64,000 nucleotides of DNA from Sindora glabra (GCA_020226215.1 CM035236.1:62336268-62400267), one strand, 5' to 3'. Counted from the stretch's first letter, positions 1 through 12,300 are shown. The notes: generated by a model not told the origin, from the sequence alone. Program-made: numbers and translations.

Positions 1-1660
1 CTCAATTTAAGCTAAAAAATGTTATTTTTTTTTACTAAAAAGTCAACTTCAAACACTAAACTCTAGTGGCTTGATGATTTAGCTAATGGAGAATGTCAAA
101 AAATGCAACGAAAATTCAATCATGATAGAGAAGGAAAATAAGAAAAATCTATATCTAAATAACTTAAATCATTAAGAATTTTTTAGAATTCTGATAGGCA
201 AAATATTTTAATCAATTTTCCTAAAAACTTCTACATAAATACTAACAAATTATGAAAAATTAGAAGTCTAAATTTAAGAACCCTAATATATGAACTAGAA
301 ATATTCATTGCTAAAATTATCATAAAATATAAAATAATTCATGGAATATTTCATAGAAAAAAAAAGATACACAAAATCCTTATCCAATTTCAGAGAATTA
401 TAGCAATCTAAAAATTATCATGAAATAATCATAACAAATTGTTTTTACCCAACAAATTCAATTTATAATTTTTCCAATGAAAAATTCATCTTGATGCATT
501 TAAAAACTATAAAATAAATGTTATTAATAAGTCATATGATTTTATTTGAAGAATTATACATACAAAATTTCATCAAGAATAATAAACAAAATAATACAAA
601 AATATGATTTGTTACTTTGGATTCTAATATTATACATGCAAACTCTGATATTACATGTTAGAATTTCATTCCAAGATCATATGTATGAAAATTAGAACAC
701 TGCGGATAAAAAAATTCATTTTTATGTACTTAACGTAGCAGCTATGACCAAATTTAATAGAGGCTAATGATTTATTGCTAGCTAGGTATTCCCTTTCACT
801 GTTCTCCTTAATGGTGATTTTCAATGAGTAGAAATCGTGTATCTAAAAAGTGAAAAGAGGACCTAACCATATACTTATTTTTATTGAGTAAACCTAATGT
901 CTTCCCTTTAAAAGGATTATTGGGCCTTAAGACTAAATAATTGCTGTACCACATTAACTCATATTGATATGTTAAGCCTATAACTTATTAAATCACATTT
1001 TTAAATTGTGCCTCATGCATGTATCTCAATTTGAGCTAAAATTTAATTAGTCAATTTTATTAAATTGAAATCACTAATTAATAATAGCTTATCTTATGAA
1101 AAGTTCCAGCACAATAACCCTGTAATGTGTGTATATAATGATATATTTTATTTTTATTATAAAATTATAATATTGTATTAAATAAATAATAATTTTAACT
1201 TTGAATATAAAAAGTATTAATTGAATTAATTAATTATATAATCTATTTTTGATAAAAATTTATAAAAAATTAAAATCAATTTTTATTTATTTATTTAATC
1301 TTTTTAATAATTTTCAAGTGCTATATTTTAAATTAAATACATATCAATTAAAATTTTGTTAGTTGTCAAGACTTTAATATAAAAAGTATTAATTAATTTT
1401 TAACTAATATATGTTAAAAATAAGTTTAATTTTATTTTGTATGTATTTTCTCATATATCAAGGTTCAATCCCTAACTTTAAAAAATTATGATCAAATTGT
1501 AAGCATCATGCTCTTAATAAGAAAAAGAAGTTCTTATTCTAGATGAAGATTTCAAGAATGACTTAATAAATGATATGACAAGCTATTTAATGTACGTAAT
1601 GTCTCACATCCATGAATTAAAAAAATTGGTGTGAATTATATATTGTTATAACTTCCATAT
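1..1660. other. AT-rich non-genic DNA
   Basis: No open frame of useful length, no recognisable protein similarity and no RNA gene is seen on either strand. The sequence is dominated by A/T runs. A short phrase at about 1,462-1,475 resembles a tRNA B box but has no cloverleaf partner. Confidence 0.6.
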
Positions 1661-1667
1661 ACATTAT

Positions 1668-1737
<70 letters not shown>
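1668..1737. repeat. (TA)n microsatellite
   Basis: About 70 bases of nearly pure alternating TA, with one phase break near 1,693. It could form a cruciform. Confidence 0.95.
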
Positions 1738-1739
<2 letters not shown>

Positions 1740-1799
1740 TAATTTTAAAATGCAAGCCACATCATTTTATTTACTAATTGAGTGAGTGTATAAAAAAGC

Positions 1800-1930
1800 T
1801 TAAAAAGTGTTTAAATTTATTCTATTACTAATGTAAAATGTTTTACACTATTAGTAAAAAAGAAAAAGACACATTATTAAAAAATTATGTGCAATTAGGT
1901 ATTTTTAACTACAATAAAGAATTCAAGAAT
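1800..1930. repeat. Dispersed AT-rich repeat with palindrome GTAAAATGTTTTAC
   Basis: The stretch holds the near-palindrome gtaaaatgttttac followed by an 'actattagta' motif and 'acattattaaaaa'. Related wording recurs at 21,946-22,090 and 22,200-22,320 (TTTTATATTATTAGTGAACAT and TTTTACACTATTATATGTTA versions), so this looks like a dispersed repeat. The family is not recognised. Confidence 0.4.
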
Positions 1931-2117
1931 TTTTTTAATATGGCAACACTTGAGTGAATAGGGGATAGTGGAAAGTTGATTTATACTAATAATGGGTTAA
2001 ATTTAAATTTACTTAAAAAAGTGATAAGTTTTATTTAAAAATATATTGATGAAGTCTCTTACCATGCTTATAATAGCTCTCTAATGTATGTACTAAAAAA
2101 GTTAGTAAAAAGATATA

Positions 2118-3050
2118 TTTGATCATTTAAGTGAAGTTTCATTTTTATCTCTTAAGTTTTATTTGAAGCAAATTTACCTTTCAAGTTTTCAAAAACACAC
2201 AATGTTACTCAATAGCCTTACACTATTAAGGTGTATAATGGAAATGCTTATATAACATAGTCTTGTCTTTTTATATGGCTCACATAAGTCATATTTTTAT
2301 ATTCTTATGGGAAAAAGGCACTTTTAGCTCCCTAACTTTTGTTAAAGTTTTAATTTTCTCCCTCAACTTTTATTTGAAACAATTTTACTCTTGAGCTTTC
2401 TAAAAATAATGAGGGGATTCACTTTAGGGACAATAAATAAGAAATATATTCGACAATGATGGTTTTGAAGAAGTTGAATTATTGTTAGCACAAATACTAA
2501 CTAAATCTTTTTAGTAAATTAGTGTAAAAGAGAAGTTATCTACAAGAAGAAATATTTTACAAAATAAATCAAGTCAAAAACCAATAGGAAATTTAAGTAT
2601 AATAAAAAGGAAAAGGATAAAATGAAGTTTGAAGTTGATTGCTATGAAAGTGAAGAATTAGATAGTTATGCAATAAAGGAAAAGAAAAGTTAAATAGTAA
2701 TTTTTCTTTACATAAAACTTTAAGGATAAAATTAAAACTTTAGTAAAAGTTAGAGGACTAAGAATGTCATTTTACCATAAAAATAATGAAAATATTAATT
2801 AGTTAGGCCATGTAGGATGCTAAGTTAGAGGTCATATAAGTATACTTGTTAAAAAAACTAATAGAGCTAGGCTATTAAGTAACATTACACATTTCTTTTG
2901 AAAGTTAGATGTTAAAAAATTGATGAAGTTAGGTTGCTATGTAACATCACATTTTTTTTAAAAGTTAGAGGATAAATTTACTTTAAATAAAACTTCAGTA
3001 AAGATTAAGGGGATAAAAAATGCTTTTTTACCACAAAAAGTTTATTTTAA
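2118..3050. mobile_element. Nested fold-back (inverted repeat) element
   Basis: Two nested pairs of arms face each other. The outer left arm (about 2,118-2,240, with 'cttaagttttatttgaagca' and 'aatgttactcaatagcc') matches the reverse complement of about 2,845-3,050. The inner left arm (about 2,310-2,400, 'ccctaacttttgttaaagtt') matches the reverse complement of about 2,700-2,785. The middle has no coding capacity. The structure suggests a non-autonomous TIR or fold-back transposon, or one such element inside another of the same family. Superfamily and target duplication were not resolved. Confidence 0.6.
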
Positions 3051-4979
3051 AGTGGTTTCCAATGTATAAATATTATTTTTTGTATAGTATACAAAAAAAG
3101 ACATGTTATTAAAAAATAAAGCTACTAGCAGTTAAATAATTAAAACAAAAAGGGCATAGTCTTTGCTAATTTACTTTATTTGAAGTAGATGTAACAAGTA
3201 TATGTACACTTTTTTTTCTAATAAACAAGTAACTTTATTAATATAAAATATGAGCCACATCAAATTGTTCTCATGGTACATGGTAGTGACACGTCAACTA
3301 ACAGGACTGGAAACTCATCAAAATAGAACCTATTTAAAGCAACATCAATGTAGAGAGGTTTTGTTCTCATCATAAAAATTATTATAAAGCAAACCTAGAC
3401 TACCTTCATTGTATTTTTTACATTATATTCATGATATCAAGGCAAAGTACATTGCACTCTCATTATGTATTTTATAATATCAAATCATGATATCAAGGTA
3501 GAGTATGTCCTCCTCCTATTACATAATTATGATACCAAGGTAAAATGCGGCTACCACCAACACATATCAATTGTTTCACCAACCCTTAATGGGTCATCCT
3601 TCTAAATAGGCAATCCTCTATAGAAGTCTAGGTCATGCCTCTTCCACTTCTATTTTATACTAAAGTTTTGGACATGTGTACAATTCCTAATATTTAATGT
3701 TGGATCAATAGAGGCAAGAACATGACTTTGATAGAAGTGAGCATGATTTTAAAGTATAGAAAATCCTTACACCATCAATTCATAGGAATGTCATACAAAT
3801 ATGACTTAGTGGGATTGAAATGAAGGTCTCTTCTAATATTGGCCGAAAAGATGGCCTCAAAAGTAAAGTAAGTAAAAGATATGCAAACAAATGGCTTTCA
3901 TTCACTTAATAATAACCAAATGTATTACAAATCTAGCATATCTTAGACTTTCATGAATGTTGCTACATGAATATCATTTAAACTAACTTTTATGATATTT
4001 AGCAGAGTTTAACTTCATGTCTTACCTAGCATGTAGTACATGACGCAAAAACTGTAGCCTAACCTGACCTTTGTCACCTTAAACTTCCTTATTTTTGGAT
4101 TAATCATCGTGCCTTATACCAGACATGCAAGTCAAAACCTGAAATTGCCATAATATAGTAAGCCTACCCTTACCTACACATCGTAGCCCACCTACAACAG
4201 CAACCCTAGCATCTGTCACCAATCAAATCATATATTCCCTAAATTAACCATACTTAAGACAGTGAGTAAACCACATTAAAACCCCATCTTTTTCTTATAA
4301 ACATTCATTTTTCATTACCATAAACACATTTAGAACTAACCATTTATGTCATTCTACACTCCTATATTATTATTATGCCTATATATATATATATATCTCT
4401 ACCTTTCTATTCTATTAACACCAAAATATGTAAGTATCTCATCCTTAATATAGAATTAAGGAATGGTGAAGATTTTGGGTAAAAAGTAATTCACTCAAGT
4501 TGATGATAATTGGTTCATGAATGGATGAAGGTGTCCATCAAACATCTTTAAGGGTGGTATTTATGTTAGGTTAAGATAAGGTTTAAGAGATTAAGGTTAG
4601 GTTAGAAAAGGTTGGTGATTGCTTAAAAAAGGTGGTGGTGAGGTGAATGAGAGATGATGTGACTTGCTTTTTCTGAGGTGTAGCAAACATAATGTTAGTG
4701 TCTACCAAATGTTCATATTAAGCTTTTCTTCTTAATACATAACCTAAACTAAAGTAACTTGATGGTTTTTATTATAGTGGGTTGCTCATTTTTGGTTTAA
4801 GCAACCAAAATTTTAGTATCATTTGCTTACTTAGTTTATTAATTTTTGTCAACATTTATATCATTAAGACTTTTAAAAATTTCCTTAGAAGGAGATGAGA
4901 CATATTCTTTCTAGAAGAAATTATTAGCATCCTTATATTGTTTCCCTCTCCAAATTTATTTGCTTTTTCTAGCTAAACT
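3051..4979. other. Non-genic region with a small triplicated motif
   Basis: No gene is seen. The phrase 'atgatatcaaggcaaagta' occurs three times imperfectly, at about 3,430-3,450, 3,485-3,507 and 3,527-3,547. It vaguely resembles a Met-tRNA primer-binding phrase, but no LTR edges accompany it. A short (TA)n run lies near 4,380-4,396. Confidence 0.45.
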
Positions 4980-6135
4980 TAATCAGATGACCATAAACTT
5001 CTTCTTCTTCATCATTTGAAAAGGCTTCAACAATGATAAACATTTTATCCTTGCCTTTTTAGGTTGTATGGTGATTGAAATACTAACAGTAGATCTAATT
5101 CTTTAGGATCTTCAAAGAGAAGATGTAGGTTTACCTAATGTTGCATAAAATCCTATTTTGCTTAGTCTTTTGGCATATTTTTTGAGCTTCTTTTCTTGAA
5201 TCTCTTATGTAGTTGGTTGTGTAATTTTCTTACCTTTTAAATCAACAATAAGTGCTGCTCCTCTCGAATTTTTAGGGATAGGTTTTATTAAGAATTGTAT
5301 ACCTTTGCCTTCTTGAGGTGGTTTATCATTATGGTTGGAATATGAAGATATTTTTAATTTAATTACTTTTTTAGAATCTGACTTGGTGGTTTCTAATTCT
5401 TATGAGCTAGATTTCTCCTTTTTTGTATGAGCAAGCTTAAGCTTTCTCTTTATACTAGTTAACTTCAAAGGACTTTTAGCTTTCTTAGTGATCTTGCTAC
5501 CCCTATAACAAAGAGACTCAGATCAAGAAGCATTCATAACATTTCCTTTTATGACATCTTTCCTTATTTCAAAAGGCATATTTATGCCAAGTTCTTGATA
5601 AATCCTAGTGATTATCATACTATATGGAAAAGGAGATTTTTCTTTGTTAAGCTCTTGCACTGTATGTTAAATAATTAAATAGCCTAGGTTTATCTTAACT
5701 TCTTTTTCAACAGCCCGTATAAGAAATGCTTCAAAACTATAACATAAGTCAAATCACCTTGTTTAGAAAATATGATTTAAGTAATAATAAAGTACTACCA
5801 TTCTATTCTTGCTTAGCATGTCTCCTCTAATATAGTCTAGTCCACCAAAAAGCTTTATGATCCACTAATTTGCTTTATAACCATTGAAGATAATTTCTCC
5901 TCTTTTTGGAGTGACTATTTCTCCTTCATTTGATATTCCAATGATCTAGTTCATTCTTTCAACAGCAATGCAATGAATAATTCCCTTAATAAGGATAGAA
6001 TGATAAATATCATAAGAATTTCTTTGTAAAAGCAACTTAAAATCCTACCTTAAAGTTATCTCATAAATTTTGTGAGAAAAAATAGACATACATCTTAATC
6101 TTGTGCTTATCAGAAGTGGTTGCTCATTCATAATG
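4980..6135 (-). pseudogene. Broken env-like ORF of a SIRE-type copia element, antisense
   Basis: Reading the minus strand from an ATG near 6,131 gives a protein-like frame broken by several stops. It runs through a segment reading LDYIRGDMLSKNRMVVLYYY (about 5,790-5,850) and then SPFPYSMIITRIYQELGINM (about 5,590-5,650), followed by a Lys/Ser-rich low-complexity tail. The order of motifs (R-x-V-L-x-Y-Y, then Y-x-M-I-x-x-I-x) parallels the plus-strand ORF at 35,332-36,400, which follows a copia RNase H. It is therefore read as the same class: the env-like or 'plant transposon protein' ORF found downstream of pol in SIRE/Maximus-type elements. No pol, PPT or LTR of its own element is evident beside it, so it is an orphan fragment. 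The role of this ORF class is unproven. Confidence 0.55.
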
Positions 6136-6309
6136 CATAAATAGAGAGACCTAAAGTTCAATATTCAAAATAGCATGCCATGACACTACCAGGCTCCTTT
6201 GTCTAGCTACACATCATGTATTTAACCCTTAGTACATACTATCTTAACTTAATATTAAAGAATAATACCTTAACTCTTTGCATGTTATGATATCATTGGT
6301 TTAACAAGG

Positions 6310-6760
6310 AAGAATCAACTCATTTAACTCACTTAAAGCTTTAATAATAGTCTTGTTTCTATTTAACTTATCATTTAGGATTTTTTGAAAAATTTTCTAA
6401 GTTTGGAGCCTTCATATAGGAGCTATATAAAATATATATTATTTGAAAGAAAAATCTTTATCTTAGTTAATTTAATATAGCTTAGTCTAAACATGACTTT
6501 TAATGAATTTTTGAAAACCTTTAAGTAGCTCTTTAATGAGGTGAAAAATAACAATATTTTGAAAATTCGTCATTTTGAACTAGAATCCAAAATTTAGATT
6601 TTAATTCTTTAGGGTTTTGATTTTTTTATATTTTATTTGAATTTAAATGGGGGGTATTTCCTTATCTATATTTATGTCTTAAGTATATAAAGATTAAATT
6701 ATAAATTAAGGATAAATAAGAATATTAACTAAAATAACATAAATGGAAATAAGTGAATAG
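6310..6760 (+). mobile_element. LTR fragment related to the gypsy LTR at 59,688-62,514
   Basis: The interval aligns by eye with about 59,880-60,190 of the large gypsy 3' LTR. Shared phrases include 'ttctaagtttgg', a conserved 'tattatttgaaa', 'cattttgaactagaa' followed by 'cccaaaatctagatttt' or its variant, and 'tatttccttatctatattta'. Many mismatches separate the two. It is a truncated LTR piece with no visible edges. Confidence 0.6.
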
Positions 6761-7737
6761 TGCTAGTCAATTAACCTTTATATCTCCAAAGAACAATTCT
6801 ATCACCTAATGGTTTGATGGTTAATTGTTAAGGTTCCTAATGATGACCATTAGCTTGAGATTTTGTAAAATTTTTAGCATGATTTTTACTACTCACTTGC
6901 CATAAATATCCAAATGCATTTATCATGCTACAATCCATACCATGTCATAAGTACACATCAAATATGCCTCACTTATGCCATTTCTAACATTTAAATAGAA
7001 ATTAATCTTCACAAATCTTCATATTATAAAACCTAAAAACTCATGCAACCAAATAAAATTATTTAAATCCTTAAACTAGGGCTAGAATATTTACTCATCT
7101 AGTATAGAAGAGGATTCAAAATGTTAGATCTATCATCCTTTGGCCTTAATAAATTAAAATTTCAAGGATTTCACATTAGAGTTCCAATTTTCTCTTTTTG
7201 GTCACTTAAATCTTTTCAAAACCAAAGAAAACAATAAAAAGCTAGTTATTGTAAGGATTTTAGCTTATTTGTGTTGAATCCCTAATTGCTTGATTGAAAA
7301 GGATCTTGGAAGAGAAGAAGAAACGGGGAAAAGTAAGTGTAGAGATAGTTAGGATTTGAGGATAAGGTGGAATGGGCAAACTAGGCTAAATTTTGGTTTA
7401 TAAAGGGGTAGGGGTATTTTCATCATTTTCACTATGAATCTCTTCTATACTCATATCTAATCTCTTGTAATCTTTAATCTTTTAACATAATACACTTTTC
7501 CTTATACAATCCCTTCAAGTCATTTATTTCAAATCCACTCAAATAATTTATTTTTATTTACTAATTTTTTTATTTCAAACTCATTTAAGTAATTAATTCT
7601 TTTTTCTCTAATGTCCAATTAACATTTCCTTTTCGAAATTTATTCATTCCATAAAAAATTTCAATTTTAAATTATTGTCATTAAAATCAATTTATTATTC
7701 CCTGTACAATATAAAATTTTAAAATTATAAATTCTTA
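6761..7737. other. Non-genic, probably LTR-derived
   Basis: No gene is seen. The stretch lies between two LTR pieces and includes a 'gggtaggggtattttcatca' phrase typical of LTR interiors, but I could not align it with another copy in the window. Confidence 0.35.
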
Positions 7738-9370
7738 AGGAGGATGTAATGCATAGTTGACTATGCCACCAAAATTTGCTACTTGGATCATTATAGTTGA
7801 CTACGCATTAATTATGGGCCTAATATTTAATGTTAAATATAAAGACTTTAGAAAAAATAACTTCTTTTATTTCAAAAAGAAATTTGCTTTTCTCCATTTT
7901 TAATTTTCTATGTATAATTTTTTTAGTAATCGATGTGAATGTCATAATCCCTTTATTAATATGCAAATAACATTTTTCTAAAAAATGCTAGACTTGTCAA
8001 ACGGTTCAATCTATGCAGATAGGAACCAGTTCATATTACATGTGTTCAAAATAAGTCTAATTTTATGAGCTCCAAACCTACCAAAATCTATAATCATTAT
8101 AGATTAATTTGCGGACTTTAACATAAGTCTATGGACTAGGTGAGTATAAACCAATTTGTAATGGACAAGGTTCATGATGGACTAATTTATATTACTTGCA
8201 TCCCAAATGGGTTCAATTTTTTGAGGTCCAAATAAGCCAAAACCATGATAGATATGGATTGATTTATAGGTCGTAACCCATTTGACACCTCTAAAAATAC
8301 TTCCTAAGTAAACAACTAGAGCCTGAGATTGATAACTATTCATTAAATAATGTTGAATAAATGATGTATGTCCATGCATAAAAGTGTGGTGGTATCATAA
8401 TGTGTGTATATGCCTTGTGAAATGACTTAGCAAGGGTTGTACTTGAATTAAGTCATTGATATTTGTTATTTTTGGACACCTTTATATATGAATGTTGTGT
8501 TATATGCTATGGAATCTAAGTGCTAGTGAAGCACTTGCTATATTGATATATTGTTCATCGAATAAGATCTAATGATGTTGGAAGAGATAACATTCTTTAA
8601 TGTGGCTATATGCACTAGATTTGGGTACCTATTTATGAAGGGATGAAGCTGATTGGGGAGGGATAATTTTAGGTTTGTGAAAGGATAACGATGATGGAGA
8701 GTCACTAAAAGATTTACATGCTTTCTTTTTCTTAATGATACCTAATGAATGACATAGAAATGGTACAATTAAGTTGCTGTATTATAAAGATTAATGAGTT
8801 GTGTTAGTTTGAATGAATTCAAGGTAAATCTATTGCACATGGATGCTTACAATTTGTTAGACAAGTTAAATTGTTTAAACTTTTCTCTTCAATGATGAAG
8901 GTATGGTGTATATATATATGTTATTTCAATTAAAACTTAGAGATTCTTCATAAGGGATAAACTGTCAATTTTGCATTATGACACACATACACACACATAC
9001 ATATATTATATAGTTATATTTTTTTAACTATATTCTAGTTGTTAATTACTCATTGAGTTTCTAAAAAAACTTACTCTCTTTCTTTCTTCTTATTCTTTAG
9101 GGAATTATCCTCTTAAGTGCTTAGTTACTATTAGATGAATTGAAAATGGACTTGCTTGAAGATTTAGTGTAAATGTAAGTCATGGGACAGTTGGTCTAGG
9201 TGTGCACAATTCTAGTCAATATATACATAATTGAACATAATTATGATATTTTTAAAAGTTATGCATAATTGTATATTCAACATTACATTGAGCATGTATA
9301 AAAAGACTAATAGGTAGTTGTATCTAGTAACTTTCGACATCAATCATATACCTTGGAAAGGGTCGTGACA
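7738..9370 (+). mobile_element. Gypsy-type LTR with preceding polypurine tract
   Basis: A purine run 'aaggagga' (7,738-7,744) is followed at 7,745 by TGTAATGCATAGTTGACTAT. The interval ends in 'gggtcgtgaca' at 9,370. Start and end fit the TGTAATG...GTGACA form of plant gypsy LTRs. The second half (about 8,380-9,370) aligns with about 27,230-28,180, for example around 8,600-8,710 versus 27,410-27,520 and the shared 'ctcattgagttt' near 9,050 and 27,852. The PPT-like tract suggests a 3' LTR. No direct 5-bp duplication was found (gagga left, tcaca right), so it may be truncated or recombined. Confidence 0.6.
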
Positions 9371-9937
9371 TCACACTTATTAAATATTTTAAAAATTGAA
9401 CTAAATTCAATCCATATATGATCTATATTAGTAACTTGCGTTAAATGAAAGAGTAATATTCTTGTCATATCCTTATGTTTATTCTCTGTTTACTTCTCTT
9501 TATATGTCTGTGGAAGTTAAATTCCGAGCCCCAAAGATATGTGATAGGAAGTTGACGTAGAGTGGGGTGCAAGGGTGTGGTTTTATTCAATAAAAACCGT
9601 GACAAAGACCGAAGCAATAATCTGGGATAGTTTTTGTCGGGAATATGTTATTTTTAATGAAATGAAAATTGTCAATCGAACAAAAATTGCACACAACTTT
9701 TGCCGAACAAGTGTTACATAATATATAATGCATTCACATGAGCATATCATATTATTATTTCATTAATTATTTAATTTGTTTAAATAATTAATAAAATTAA
9801 AGGATAATTGAATTTTTTTGTAATTGTTAATTATTTTAATTTTGATAAGTACATTATCTTCAAATTTACTTTTAAAGATAATTATTCGTAAAACGAAAGA
9901 ATCTAAATTGTCAGCTCTATGTTCTTAGGCTGATTAG
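9371..9937. other. Unassigned non-genic DNA
   Basis: No open frame of note. The stretch 9,507-9,640 is less AT-biased than its surroundings and might be derived from a gene, but nothing is recognisable. Confidence 0.35.
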
Positions 9938-10066
9938 CTACTTTTGGGCTTTTAGTAACATCTGAGTAGCCTTTGTTCTAGTGGCACGCTTAATAAACCA
10001 ATCATCATAAACTGCATCAATTTGAGCTTTCCGTTCAACAAGACAGTTGCAACCATGGTAGTTAAA
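9938..10066 (-). other. Unidentified exon-like stretch
   Basis: On the minus strand a 42-codon open frame ends at a TAG (9,940-9,938). Its composition is protein-like (charged, with a balanced W/Y/D/K mix) and unlike the surrounding AT-rich DNA. It includes LVERKAQIDAVYDDWFIKRA and then TRTKATQMLLKAQK. It starts after an in-frame TGA with no clear splice acceptor, so it would be a terminal-exon fragment or relic of a host gene. I do not recognise the family. It lies just left of the small LTR element that begins at 10,272. Confidence 0.35.
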
Positions 10067-10271
10067 TCATGCGAGAAAATATACTCAGACCTTCAAAGTC
10101 ATACATACGAATTATGTCTATTCATGAGTCTTGCGGTCATGACAAGGACTTGGAGTCAAGATTGGACACACAAGAGTGAGCCCCCATCATTACTGACACA
10201 AACAACTTCAGTGTTAAAACCCAGGATTCTCTCAGACTGTCCCATTCATATTGGTAAGGCAAACAGAGTGA

Positions 10272-10601
10272 TGCTGGATAACCGATCAGGGTCAATCACA
10301 ATCACTTTTGAATTTTCATAAGTATTTTGTAATTTTCATAATTATTATCCTTAAGTATTTTATTTACTTATTTAAAGTTGTTTTAGGATATAAAATGTAG
10401 AATTAGAATCCTAGTAGGATATTATAAGAGTTAGAAGTATTTTACATAGGTATCTATTTGTTGAAGGAGTCTTATCATACCTATAAATAAGATATCAATA
10501 TATAAGGATTTTTCCTTCTTGGATTTCAAAGTCATTTACTTAGTGAGGTTGTCAACTAGAATGCTATCTAATTCCTATGCTTACACTTCCATCGTGTATC
10601 A
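10272..10601 (+). repeat. 5' LTR of the small element
   Basis: A 330-bp LTR starting TGCTGGATAACC and ending GTGTATCA. It pairs with 11,561-11,938, where the start is TGTAGGATAG. It includes 'cctataaataagatatc' (about 10,480-10,496), a plausible TATA-box region for the LTR promoter. Confidence 0.7.
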
Positions 10602-10689
10602 AGTGGCATTAGAGCAAGGACCTGCCGACCTGCCTCACGTAATGGCTTGTAATAATATTTGTGTACAAAGCAATCCTCTCAGTGGTCGA

Positions 10690-11270
10690 TAGGATAGTGT
10701 TTTTACACTTGATTTCAAGAAATTCATTGTTTTGATGGATATTTCTTCAAATGGGAATTTATCAATTGGTTGGTGGATCTTGAATGTTACTTTGAGATTA
10801 AAGAAATCTTCAATCTTGATTGAGTCCAACTTGAATCTTACAAATTAATTGATGATGCTAAAGATTGGTGGAGATAATTGAAGAGATACAGAGCTCAAAA
10901 AGTTATGAGAAAAGTTTTTTCTTCGTCAAAGATGAAAAAGCTATTAATTGTTAAATATTTCTTCAATTATTATGATGAAACTTTATATTGTGGAAAAACA
11001 GGTTAATTCTTTTCTTGAGAATTATGTCAAGCCTTCATTTAGTTACATCTATCTAAAGCTCAAAGTTCCTGAGTCTTAAGAAATGCAACAACAAGTGAGA
11101 TTGCAATTTCTTAATTACAACCATAGTTAAGAAATTGTTGCACAAGAAGCAATAATTCAAAGGGAAGAGATCCGACATGAATCTAAACAAGATAGACAAG
11201 AAGCCATCAAGTAGATAAAATTCTACGAATTCATGTTGTAGAAGATTCACCAATTGAAGAGCACATAGAT
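10690..11270 (+). pseudogene. gag-like relic
   Basis: Translation in one frame gives FFKWEFINWLVDLECYFEI, then YKLIDDAKDWWR, a stop, and LKRYRAQK. The spacing of F-x-x-W-L, an acidic 'E' segment and A-x-x-W-W resembles the core of Ty3/gypsy gag (retrotrans_gag). Stops interrupt every frame and no zinc knuckle was seen, so it is not functional. It is the only coding trace inside the small element. Confidence 0.5.
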
Positions 11271-11560
11271 AATTGTTCTAGCCAACCATTAAAAGATGAT
11301 TTACATGATCAAAACTTTGAGATTATAGAAATCCCAACAAATTTCTTTGAGGAATATTTCTTGCTTGATTCAAATTCTATTCTACATCCAACTTTTCAAA
11401 CAAACAAGATAAAGATGCAAGAAGATTAGGTTATAATTTCTCACATGAAAAGATCAATTGCAAAGAATTTTAAAAGCCCTAAATATTCAAAGTATCTTTT
11501 CATGTGGAATAGTAGACATCAAGATCATGGGATGAATTTTTTTGAAGTGTAGGAGTTTGA

Positions 11561-11938
11561 TGTAGGATAGAAGATATGGGTCAATCACAACCACCTTGGA
11601 TTTTCATAATTGTCTTATATTTTTGTAATTATTATTGTTAGAAATTTTATTTAGTTATTTAGAATTGTTTTAGGATAAATAATGTAGAATTAGAGTCCTA
11701 GTAGAATATTGCATGGATTAGGAGTATTTTAGTAGGTATTTATTTGTTGTTGGTCTTATCATGCTTATAAAATACGGCTTCAATATGTAAAACGTAATGC
11801 ACTATATATTTCTTATTTTAATGTTATCTAAGGAGTTTTCCTTGTTTTAAGTGGATTCTAGAGTTATTTACCAATTGGATTCTAGGTTATCAACTATAAC
11901 ATTATCTAATTCCTCTTTCGCATTTCCATCCCACATCA
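11561..11938 (+). repeat. 3' LTR of the small element
   Basis: A 378-bp LTR starting TGTAGGATAG after 'gtaggagtttga' and ending CCACATCA. It is longer than the 5' copy because of small insertions around 11,790-11,850. Confidence 0.7.
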
Positions 11939-11975
11939 CATATGCTTGATTGTTATGAGGTCTTCTTTGTGGCTT

Positions 11976-12300
11976 TAACTTGATTGCTTTAGTTCCATAA
12001 ACTGATTAGAAATCAGAAAAAGAAAAACAGAAAGTATAAAGCATATTACAGAAAACTCTAGTCCTCACAACCACTTGTGATAGTAGGCTGCGGGGTGTTT
12101 CAGCAGCTTGGAACATACGTGCACACCAGGAAGAAATAGCAGTTAACTTGATAGCTTTAGTTCCTTAGGCCGATCAGGAATCAGAAAAAGGAAAAATGGA
12201 AAACATGAAGCATATTCCAGAAAATTCTAGTCTTGATAACCAGTCAAGTTACCTTGTGATAGCAGTCTTGACAATTAGCTCAGCAATGAATCAGTTGGGA
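11976..12300. repeat. 168-bp tandem duplication
   Basis: 'taacttgattgctttagttcc' at 11,976 recurs as 'taacttgatagctttagttcc' at 12,144. The following sequence ('gaaatcagaaaaagaaaaa' then 'aagcatattacagaaaa') also repeats in order. The units have diverged by point changes and small indels. It lies beside the B3 relic and looks like intron-type DNA duplicated locally. Confidence 0.75.

Larger units (their letters stand above)
10272..11938 (+). mobile_element. Small non-autonomous LTR retrotransposon
   Basis: Two direct repeats flank a roughly 960-bp interior. The 5' LTR (10,272-10,601) and 3' LTR (11,561-11,938) share 'gggtcaatcacaa', 'ttgttttaggata', 'gtagaattagagtcctagta' (with changes) and 'ctatctaattcc'. 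Directly after the 5' LTR is a primer-binding-like 'tggcattagagc' (10,604-10,615), a variant of the common tggtatcagagc. A purine-biased tract precedes the 3' LTR. The interior holds only a gag-like relic. At 1.67 kb it is far shorter than an autonomous element (TRIM/LARD-like). No matching target duplication was found. Confidence 0.75.

Noticed and set aside
3430..3547. Triplicated atgatatcaagg phrase as primer-binding sites
   Set aside because: No LTR end precedes any of the three and the match to tggtatcagagc is weak.
10022..10321. 99-codon plus-strand frame
   Set aside because: It crosses the left edge of the small LTR element at 10,272 and has no recognisable similarity. The minus-strand frame over the same bases looks more protein-like.
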